Below, one piece after another: positions 14,296-19,752 of a stretch of DNA of 19,752 nt; position 1 is the first letter of the stretch; each line of letters starts with the position of its first letter. This DNA is from Chthoniobacterales bacterium. Its GTDB lineage: Bacteria; Verrucomicrobiota; Verrucomicrobiia; Chthoniobacterales; UBA10450. The translations under genes were made by a program, and so were the position numbers. The notes under the pieces were generated by a model that had not been told where the DNA came from, made no database searches, and was given only the letters and a program-made list of their open reading frames with translations. Where the stretch lies: contig JACCZQ010000502.1 in the NCBI GenBank assembly GCA_013695905.1, positions 1 through 19,752 of the forward strand. Reading direction: 5' to 3'.

Positions 14296-15252
14296 ATGCG
14301 CGTTGTTTTCATCGGCACCGGGGAGATCGGCCTGCCGGTGCTCCGCTGGTTAGTGGAGGCGGAGAAGCACCAGCTGGTGGCGCTCGTGACGCAGCCGGAT
14401 AAGCCGGTCGGCCGCGACCAGCGCATCACACCAACCGCGACAAAAGCAATCGTCGCGGGCCTGGACATTCCCGTGTTGCAGCCGCAGCGCATCAAACACG
14501 CCGAGGCGGTGCACGCCATCCAGCAGCTGCAGCCGGAGGTGATCGTGGTGATGGCTTACGGGCAGATCCTGCCACGCGCCGTGCTCGAAATTCCCACCCT
14601 CGCCTGCCTCAACCTGCACGCCTCCCTGTTGCCGAAACATCGCGGCGCGGCTCCCATCCAGGCGGCGATCGCCAGCGGCGACCCCGAGACCGGTCTCACC
14701 GTCATGTACATGGCCGAAGGGCTGGACACTGGCGACATGCTGCTGCAATCGCGGATCAAGATCGCGCCTGACGAAACCGGCGGCTCCCTCCACGACCGCC
14801 TCGCCGAACTCGCGCCCGCGGCCTTGTCCGATGCGCTGCAGCAGCTCGCCGCCGGCACCGCGCCGCGCCTTCCGCAGAACGACGCCGAGGCGACTTACGC
14901 GCCGAAGCTGGAGCGGGAGCACGGCGCGATCGACTGGCGCGAGCCAGTCGAGGTGATTGAATGCAAAATTCGCGCCTTCCATCCCTGGCCTGGTGCTTAC
15001 TCTGTGCTCCGCGATGCAGCAGGACGTGATCGCAAACTGAAGATCCTGCGCGCCCGTCCGGCTGCTGCACCCTCGGCCCGGCCTGCAGGCGAGCTGTTTG
15101 TCGCGGATGGCCGCATGGCCGTGGCCGCTACAGGTGGGACATTGCTGCTCGAGGAGGTGCAACTCGAAGGCAAAAAGCGGATGCCCGCTGCCGATCTGCT
15201 CCGCGGCAACCCATGGCTGGCGCAGGCGGCGATTGTCCCGCCAACGCCGTAG
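14296..15252 (+). CDS. fmt: Methionyl-tRNA formyltransferase
   Basis: Adds a formyl group from 10-formyl-tetrahydrofolate to initiator Met-tRNA. The protein is 318 residues, a normal length. The N-terminal transferase domain has GTGEIGLPVLRWLVE, the folate-site LNLHASLLPKHRGAAPIQAA and GLTVMYMAEGLDTGDML. The C-terminal tRNA-binding domain begins near the AFHPWPGAYS motif. The catalytic Asn-His-Asp set is visible as N and H of LNLHASLLP and D of LDTGD. ATG 14296 lies seven bases after the zinc-ribbon stop. The 141 bases after fmt contain an inverted repeat (GCGGCTC 15257-15263 with GAGCCGC 15277-15283) without a T-tract, so it is not a convincing terminator. Confidence 0.96.
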   Translation: MRVVFIGTGEIGLPVLRWLVEAEKHQLVALVTQPDKPVGRDQRITPTATKAIVAGLDIPVLQPQRIKHAEAVHAIQQLQPEVIVVMAYGQILPRAVLEIPTLACLNLHASLLPKHRGAAPIQAAIASGDPETGLTVMYMAEGLDTGDMLLQSRIKIAPDETGGSLHDRLAELAPAALSDALQQLAAGTAPRLPQNDAEATYAPKLEREHGAIDWREPVEVIECKIRAFHPWPGAYSVLRDAAGRDRKLKILRARPAAAPSARPAGELFVADGRMAVAATGGTLLLEEVQLEGKKRMPAADLLRGNPWLAQAAIVPPTP

Positions 15253-15393
15253 CCAGGCGGCTCTTCCCCAGCGGGCGAGCCGCTGAGGCATCTCACGCCA
15301 GGTGGTGCACCGCACACTCCGCCGCGGCTGCTGTCACACCCCGCTCGCATTTTGCTTCCCAAGGTGCGGCTGTTCTGGTTCATCTTTCCGGCC

Positions 15394-16125
15394 ATGCAAA
15401 GCGAAACAGCCGCGCCCCTCTACAAGCGCGTCGTCATAAAACTGAGCGGCGAAGCGTTGCGCGAAAAAGGAGCGAAAGAGAATATCTCGCCCCAGATCGT
15501 GCGGGAGATCGCCAGCTGCGTGAAAGCGGTCCACGAGCTGGGGGTGCAAACCTCGATCGTCATCGGCGGCGGTAATATCTGGCGGGGACTCTCTGCCAGC
15601 CACAGCGGGATGGACCGGACGACCGCCGATTACATGGGCATGCTCGCGACCGTTATCAATGGTCTCGCGCTGAAGAGCGGCCTCGAAGAAATGGGCGTCG
15701 AGACCCGGGTGCAGACCGCGATCGACATGCGCAACGTCGCGGAGCCGTTCATCCTCGGGCGCGCCATCCGGCATTTGGAAATCGGGCGCGTAGTGATCTT
15801 CGTTGCCGGCACGGGTAATCCTTATTTTTCCACCGACACGACGGCGGCATTACGCGCGAGCGAGATTCGCGCCGATGTCATTCTGAAGGCGACAAAGGTG
15901 GACGGCGTTTACGATTCCGATCCGAACAAAAATCCGAACGCGAAACGCTACGAGCGACTCAGCTTCGGCGAAGCGCTCACGCAGCGGCTGCAGGTGATGG
16001 ATTCCACCGCGTTCAGCCTCTGCATGGACAACAAAATTCCGATCATCGTCTTCGACATGAGCCGGCCGGAAAACTTCACGGACGCGGTGCTCGGCAAAAC
16101 CGTCGGCACCACCGTTTCGGATTAG
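15394..16125 (+). CDS. pyrH: UMP kinase
   Basis: Phosphorylates UMP to UDP in pyrimidine synthesis, as a cytosolic hexamer. The protein is 243 residues. It shows [62 protein letters not shown] segment and [14 protein letters not shown], the bacterial PyrH signature set. A longer frame reaches back to TTG 15352, but ATG 15394 gives the family's N-terminus just before the first beta strand. There is no clear Shine-Dalgarno. In many bacteria pyrH follows rpsB-tsf and precedes frr. Only the frr neighbour is kept here, as tsf is not in the window. Confidence 0.96.
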   Translation: MQSETAAPLYKRVVIKLSGEALREKGAKENISPQIVREIASCVKAVHELGVQTSIVIGGGNIWRGLSASHSGMDRTTADYMGMLATVINGLALKSGLEEMGVETRVQTAIDMRNVAEPFILGRAIRHLEIGRVVIFVAGTGNPYFSTDTTAALRASEIRADVILKATKVDGVYDSDPNKNPNAKRYERLSFGEALTQRLQVMDSTAFSLCMDNKIPIIVFDMSRPENFTDAVLGKTVGTTVSD

Positions 16126-16182
16126 GGCCCCTCCGAATTCGCCATTGCGATTGTTCTCTTCCGGACGTTTCTTTGCCACACC

Positions 16183-16743
16183 ATGAGCGCCGAAGAAATC
16201 CTGTTCGAAGCCGAAGACGCGATGGAGAAGAGCGTCGATTACATGGTGCACGAATTCAGCAGCGTGCGGACAGGGAAAGCGTCGCCTGCGCTCGTGGAAA
16301 ACGTGGACGTGACCGCCTACGGCTCAGCCATGAAGCTGAAGCAACTCGCTCTGATCACGACGCCGGAGCCGCGGCTCCTGGTGGTGCAGCCGTTCGATGC
16401 CTCGACGGTGCGCGACATCGAGAAAGCGCTGAAGGAATCGAAGCTCGGCATCACGCCGCTGGTGGACGGTAAACTGATCCGCCTGCCGATCCCGGAGCTG
16501 TCGGAGGAACGGCGCCGCGACCTGGTGAAATCGCTGAAACAGATGGCGGAAGAAGCGCGGGTGCGAGTGCGGGCCAACCGCCGCACCGCCATGGATGACG
16601 CGAAGAAGCTGCAAAAATCTGGCGAGCTGACGGAGGACGGATTACGCGACACCGAGACGGAAGTGCAGAAGCTGACCGACAAATTTGTCAAATCAATCGA
16701 CGAACACTTCGAACGTAAAGAAGCCGAAGTGATGACGGTCTGA
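16183..16743 (+). CDS. frr: Ribosome recycling factor
   Basis: Releases ribosomes from mRNA after termination, together with EF-G. The protein is 186 residues, the normal length. Family segments are FSSVRTGKASPALVENV, the DVTAYG hinge area, PFDASTVRDIEKALKES, GKLIRLPIPELSEERRRDLVK and the C-terminal helix with KKLQKSGELTEDGLRDTE. It follows pyrH by 57 bases and is probably in the same transcript. It ends the plus-strand block. Twenty bases after its stop begins the long inverted repeat that faces the convergent minus-strand genes. Confidence 0.97.
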   Translation: MSAEEILFEAEDAMEKSVDYMVHEFSSVRTGKASPALVENVDVTAYGSAMKLKQLALITTPEPRLLVVQPFDASTVRDIEKALKESKLGITPLVDGKLIRLPIPELSEERRRDLVKSLKQMAEEARVRVRANRRTAMDDAKKLQKSGELTEDGLRDTETEVQKLTDKFVKSIDEHFERKEAEVMTV

Positions 16744-16762
16744 GGCTCCGGGCCGCTGCCCG

Positions 16763-16831
16763 CTCTTCCTCTTCCTCTTAATCTTCTTCTGCTGCTGCTG
16801 ACAGAGAGCAGATTAAGAGGGAGAGGAAGAG
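16763..16831. terminator. Long imperfect inverted repeat between convergent genes, probable bidirectional terminator
   Basis: The 21-base left arm (16763-16783) and right arm (16811-16831) are complementary except at one position, which is a G-U pair in RNA. The 27-base loop is CTG-repeat-rich. The right arm ends one base before the membrane-protein stop codon region. The arms are polypyrimidine/polypurine. There is only a short T run (TTT) after the stem on the plus strand, so terminator strength is uncertain, but placement between two 3' ends fits the role. Confidence 0.6.
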
Positions 16832-16832
16832 T

Positions 16833-17648
16833 TTATAGCCGAACCAAATCCAGCAGGAATTGGCACCAAAGATACATCATTCCCCGCCAGGAATACTTCA
16901 CCTCGTTCTCGTTCGCCGGCTTGAGAACGCCTTTCTCCAGGTTGTGCGCGATCTGATCCTTCAGGTCGTTCTCGATCTCCGCCTGGATGCGATCCTCGTC
17001 CATCGGCGTGATGACGCTGGTCTCCACCAGGTTGCCCCGCAGGTATTCCTTGTGGCTCTGGTAGAGCTGCCAGAATGACTGATCGGGGCGCTGCCGGTTG
17101 ATCCGGAACTGCGGAGTCAGCTTCAGGCCGTAGGAGAGTGGATAATTCCAGGTCGTCCAGATGGTGCCATCCTCCGCCCGGGAGGAAATTCGCAGATAAT
17201 AAAACGAGAGATCATTCTGCTCGTTCAGGCAGATTGACGCCTGCGCCCGATCTTCGTCGCGGTAAAATAAGCGGAAGAACTGCCGGTAATCTTCCCAGTC
17301 CCAGCCGGCGTCGTTGACGTGCGCGAAGCCTTCGTTCTCGATTTCGCGCGTGATCTCATTCAACGACGGGAAAACCTCCGCGGAAGGCGGGCTCTTCGGA
17401 CGCAGCGTCTTCTCCTTCGGCAGGCGCAGCGCGCGGATGCGGGTGAGGATTTCCAGCCACGGCAATAAGAGCCACACGAGCGCGCCGCCCAGTCCGGCGA
17501 GCCAACTGCCGCTCAGGAAGTAAATGAACAGAAACGTCGCGACCAGAATGCCGAACGCTCCCGCTTTCTGAGCAAGGGGATTCTGGTAGCTGCGCAGGGC
17601 GACACTGAGCACGGCGACGCCCAGCGTCAGGAAAAGGCCGAACAGCAT
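16833..17648 (-). CDS. Conserved hypothetical membrane protein
   Basis: I do not recognise the family. The protein is 271 residues. The N-terminus has three hydrophobic stretches (about 2-20, 30-48 and 50-68), so it should be anchored in the inner membrane with a large soluble domain after about residue 75. The soluble part is acidic and aromatic-rich (GWDWEDYRQFFRLFYRDED, TIWTTWNYPLSYGL), with no cofactor motif or Cys pair. It shares one base with the glutaredoxin-like gene upstream (TAATG), so the two are translated together. The context suggests a redox-linked or envelope role, but that is only a guess. Its stop lies beside the inverted repeat at 16763-16831. Confidence 0.7.
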   Translation of the reverse strand: MLFGLFLTLGVAVLSVALRSYQNPLAQKAGAFGILVATFLFIYFLSGSWLAGLGGALVWLLLPWLEILTRIRALRLPKEKTLRPKSPPSAEVFPSLNEITREIENEGFAHVNDAGWDWEDYRQFFRLFYRDEDRAQASICLNEQNDLSFYYLRISSRAEDGTIWTTWNYPLSYGLKLTPQFRINRQRPDQSFWQLYQSHKEYLRGNLVETSVITPMDEDRIQAEIENDLKDQIAHNLEKGVLKPANENEVKYSWRGMMYLWCQFLLDLVRL

Positions 17649-17899
17649 TAAGGTTTGATTCCGTGCTCGGTCAGGAATTTCTCCAGCTGATCGGTATCGA
17701 AATTTGCGAGCACTTCATCCCCTGCCGCGAGCGTCGGGACATAGGTCTGGTCCGACAATTCGGTCATTTCCTGATAGGCGGCGCGATCCTGACCGACATC
17801 GACTTCAGTGAATTGATAGCCACGTTCCGTCAGCCATTCTTTCGCATCGATGCACCACGAGCACCATTCGCGGCTGTAAAGCTTCATTTCCGTCGCCAT
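17648..17899 (-). CDS. Glutaredoxin/thioredoxin-like protein with CSWC active site
   Basis: Small redox protein of 83 residues. MKLYSREWCSWC gives the first strand and the CxxC redox pair. The conserved cis-Pro strand is YVPTLAAGDEVL, and the helix QLEKFLTEHG completes the fold. Unlike classic glutaredoxin (CPYC) it has Trp-Cys-Ser-Trp-Cys, as in bacterial NrdH/glutaredoxin-like variants. It may reduce disulfides or glutathione adducts, but the partner is unknown. ATG 17899 starts the long form, and ATG 17887 would start at MKLYS, a more typical N-terminus. The membrane-protein gene follows with one overlapping base. Confidence 0.85.
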   Translation of the reverse strand: MATEMKLYSREWCSWCIDAKEWLTERGYQFTEVDVGQDRAAYQEMTELSDQTYVPTLAAGDEVLANFDTDQLEKFLTEHGIKP

Positions 17900-17908
17900 G
17901 CGATGGTG

Positions 17909-17937
17909 AATTAACAGGCGCAGCGAAAGTGCGTCAA
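17909..17937 (-). promoter_or_regulatory. Possible sigma-70 promoter for the glutaredoxin-membrane protein pair
   Basis: On the minus strand TTGACG (17932-17937) is followed after 17 bases by TTAATT (17909-17914). The -35 is good and the -10 weak. It lies in the 81 bases between proS and the glutaredoxin start, giving a very short 5' leader. An inverted repeat (AGGCGCAG 17916-17923, CTGCGCCT 17943-17950) overlaps it and could be the proS terminator or an operator. Confidence 0.3.
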
Positions 17938-17950
17938 CCGTTCTGCGCCT
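17916..17950. repeat. 8-base inverted repeat downstream of proS
   Basis: Perfect arms AGGCGCAG and CTGCGCCT with a 19-base loop. On the minus strand it begins 30 bases after the proS stop. No U-run follows directly, so it is a weak terminator candidate. It overlaps the possible promoter of the next gene. Confidence 0.4.
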
Positions 17951-17980
17951 CGCGGCAGCAGCGATCCACGGGCACGAACA

Positions 17981-19549
17981 CTAATACGACTTCGCCCAGA
18001 CCACCCGCTGCGCGCTGGGCATCCCGGTGAACGGGCATGTGCCTGCTTCCCCTTCTCCAAACGGGATGCAGCGGATGGTCACCTTCAGGTCATTCTTTAT
18101 CTGCTCCTCCACCTCACGGGTGCCGTTCCAATGCGCGAGCGCGAAACCGCCGTGGATCTCCGGCTTCTCGCGATTCTTCGGCGTGAAGAAATCGTAGAAC
18201 TCCTCCTTCGTCTCGATGACGCGGGTATTCTCGTCGCGGAACTGTTGCGCACGCGCGAGAAGATTCTGCTGGATCGCATAGAGCAACTCAGCGGCCCTGG
18301 CGACAAATTCGCCGGAGGGGAGGAACTCCTTCGCTTTCACCGGCTGATCGCGGCGCGTGACAGCGACGTTTCCCGACTCCAGATCGCGCGGACCGATCTC
18401 CACCCGGAGCGGCACACCTTTCTTAATCCATTCCCAATTCTTCACGCCGCCGCCGAGATCCCGCCGGTCCACTTCCACTTCGATCGCGGCGCCGTGGTAG
18501 GAGATTTGCCGCAGCTCCGCGGCCAGCTTGTCGGCTGCTTCCAGCACCGCGGCGCGGGTTTCCTCCTTCGGCGTGATCGGCAGGATGACGACATGCGTCG
18601 GCGCGATCCGCGGCGGCAAGACCAGTCCATCGTCATCGGCGTGGGCCATGATCACCGTGCCAATCATGCGCGTGCTCATCCCCCAGCTCGTGGTCCAGCC
18701 AAACTCTTGCTTGCCGTCGCGCGTCTGGAATTGAATGCCGCTGGCGCGGGAGAAATTCTGCCCAAGGAAATGCGACGTGCCCGCCTGAATCGCTTTCCGA
18801 TCCTGCACCATGGCCTCGACCGTGAACGTATTGAGCGCACCCGGAAAGCGCTCGGCCTCGGTTTTCTCCCCGGGAATCGCCGGAATGGCGAGATGCTCGC
18901 GAAGAAACTTTTCGTACACGCCGTGCATGAGCCGCGTCTCGGTCATCGCTTCCTCTGGAGTCTCGTGAGCCGTGTGGCCCTCCTGCCAGAGGAACTCCGC
19001 CGTGCGCAGAAACAAGCGTGGCCGCATTTCCCAACGCATGACATTGGCCCACTGATTGATCAACAGCGGAAGATCGCGATAGCTCTGCACCCAGCGGGCA
19101 AACGCCGCCCCGATGATCGTTTCCGAAGTCGGACGAATGACGTACGGTTCGCTGAGTTTTCCCGCCGGAACCATTTTCACCGAGCCATCCGCCTGCGGTT
19201 CGGCTTCGAGGCGATGATGCGTCACCACCGCACATTCAGTGGCGAACCCCTTAACGTGCGCGGCTTCTTTCTCGAGATAACTGACCGGAATGAGCAGCGG
19301 GAAATACGCGTTCTTGTGGCCGGTATCTTTGAAATACACGTCGAGCTGGCGCTGAATCAACTCCCAGACACCATAGCCCCAAGGCTTGATCACCATGCAG
19401 CCGCGCGTCTCCGAGTTTTCCGCCATGTCAGCCGAGCGCACCACCTGCTGGTACCACTCCGGAAAATTCTCATCGCGCGTCGGCGAGATGGCGGTCTTCG
19501 GCGCCTGCTTCTGATTCTGATTCGGATTCTGTTGCTGCTGCTTGGACAT
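17981..19549 (-). CDS. proS: Prolyl-tRNA synthetase, archaeal/eukaryotic-type
   Basis: Charges tRNA-Pro with proline, in the cytosol. The 522-residue protein has class II motif 1 around MVIKPWGYGVWELIQRQLD, motif 2 with RWEMRPRLFLRTAEFLWQEG and motif 3 with GWTTSWGMSTRMIGTVI. The proline-site segment YVIRPTSETIIG is clear. The anticodon-binding domain follows from about 310 (PTHVVILPITP), and the C-terminal extra domain ends in TCPFTGMPSAQRVVWAKSY. The bacterial insertion domain is absent, so it is the archaeal/eukaryotic-like form found in a scattered set of bacteria. A longer frame begins at 19639, but ATG 19549 starts at a Gln-rich stretch that leads directly into the TAISPTRDENFPEWYQQVV start of the enzyme and is chosen. 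No clear Shine-Dalgarno precedes it. The 203 bases upstream hold two copies of a 30-base repeat. Confidence 0.95.
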   Translation of the reverse strand: MSKQQQQNPNQNQKQAPKTAISPTRDENFPEWYQQVVRSADMAENSETRGCMVIKPWGYGVWELIQRQLDVYFKDTGHKNAYFPLLIPVSYLEKEAAHVKGFATECAVVTHHRLEAEPQADGSVKMVPAGKLSEPYVIRPTSETIIGAAFARWVQSYRDLPLLINQWANVMRWEMRPRLFLRTAEFLWQEGHTAHETPEEAMTETRLMHGVYEKFLREHLAIPAIPGEKTEAERFPGALNTFTVEAMVQDRKAIQAGTSHFLGQNFSRASGIQFQTRDGKQEFGWTTSWGMSTRMIGTVIMAHADDDGLVLPPRIAPTHVVILPITPKEETRAAVLEAADKLAAELRQISYHGAAIEVEVDRRDLGGGVKNWEWIKKGVPLRVEIGPRDLESGNVAVTRRDQPVKAKEFLPSGEFVARAAELLYAIQQNLLARAQQFRDENTRVIETKEEFYDFFTPKNREKPEIHGGFALAHWNGTREVEEQIKNDLKVTIRCIPFGEGEAGTCPFTGMPSAQRVVWAKSY

Positions 19550-19636
19550 GACGAGGAATATCGGGGGGCAAAGTAGGCACGCCCGAAGGAAAAGCCAGCG
19601 CGGATCGCGGATCGCTCTCTCTGCACCCTCTGCACC

Positions 19637-19666
19637 CAAAAGTTTCCCGGAAAACTTTTATTGTCA
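19637..19666. repeat. 30-base direct repeat, copy 1, upstream of proS
   Basis: Identical over all 30 bases to 19691-19720, starting 54 bases apart. It holds perfect 8-base arms AAAAGTTT and AAACTTTT around CCCGGA. Flanking GTGC(A/G)GAGGG-type bases on the minus-strand downstream side are also partly alike between copies, so the duplicated unit may be about 54 bases. Position upstream of proS suggests tandem operators or a genome-wide intergenic repeat. Confidence 0.85.
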
Positions 19667-19690
19667 CGGACTGCTCCCTCCGCACTCACG

Positions 19691-19720
19691 CAAAAGTTTC
19701 CCGGAAAACTTTTATTGTCA
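19691..19720. repeat. 30-base direct repeat, copy 2, upstream of proS
   Basis: Second copy of the same 30 bases, AT-rich in GC-rich surroundings. Read on the minus strand with one more base (A of ATG at 19721) it starts a tiny 11-codon frame, MTIKVFRETFA, ending at 19686. Copy 1 has GTG in the same place but no nearby stop. Confidence 0.85.
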
Positions 19721-19752
19721 TTTTGATACGCGGGACCGCTTGGGCTTGGGAG

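Noticed and set aside
15257..15283. Inverted repeat after fmt as a terminator
   Set aside because: A 7-base stem with a 13-base loop and no T-tract.
18131..19576. Plus-strand frame of 481 codons opposite proS
   Set aside because: It is the complement of a clear prolyl-tRNA synthetase and has no recognisable motif.

Overview
The window is GC-rich, densely coding bacterial DNA with no RNA genes, CRISPR array or insertion sequence that I can see. The gene content fits a Verrucomicrobiota chromosome, perhaps Chthoniobacter-like. The pointers are long hybrid kinases of the coiled-coil/HisKA/multi-receiver kind, an archaeal-type prolyl-tRNA synthetase, weak or absent Shine-Dalgarno sites at many starts, and a leftover C-terminus of a secreted-protein type that I associate with this phylum. 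The taxonomic call is inference from protein style.

Region 1 (1-4392) holds two consecutive hybrid histidine kinases. The first is cut by the window start and ends in three receiver domains. The second is REC-GAF-HisKA-HATPase-REC and begins at the stop of the first.

Region 2 (4495-11568) is the accessory part and the most interesting. Four tightly packed genes encode a cytosolic parvulin-related protein, an ABC exporter with two cyclic-nucleotide-binding domains and a C39 leader peptidase, a HlyD-type adaptor, and a sigma-54 activator without a sensor domain. Two small ORFs follow, unrelated in length and tail but sharing the motif DDLxPxKxx(K/R)GG. This looks like a double-glycine leader that the C39 domain would cleave. 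The second small protein ends in heptad repeats GGSSLDK. A sigma-54-like promoter element lies at the head of the peptide genes and a strong intrinsic terminator ends them. I read this as a regulated peptide secretion system whose products are candidate new secreted or signalling peptides.

Region 3 (11658-16831) is housekeeping on the plus strand: rsmI, rplU, rpmA, an adenylate kinase, a small zinc-ribbon protein, fmt, pyrH and frr. A gene remnant sits between rsmI and rplU. A long imperfect inverted repeat closes the block where it meets convergent genes.

Region 4 (16833-19752) is on the minus strand: proS, then a glutaredoxin-like protein and a membrane protein whose start and stop overlap by one base. 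Upstream of proS are two identical 30-base copies of a palindromic repeat.
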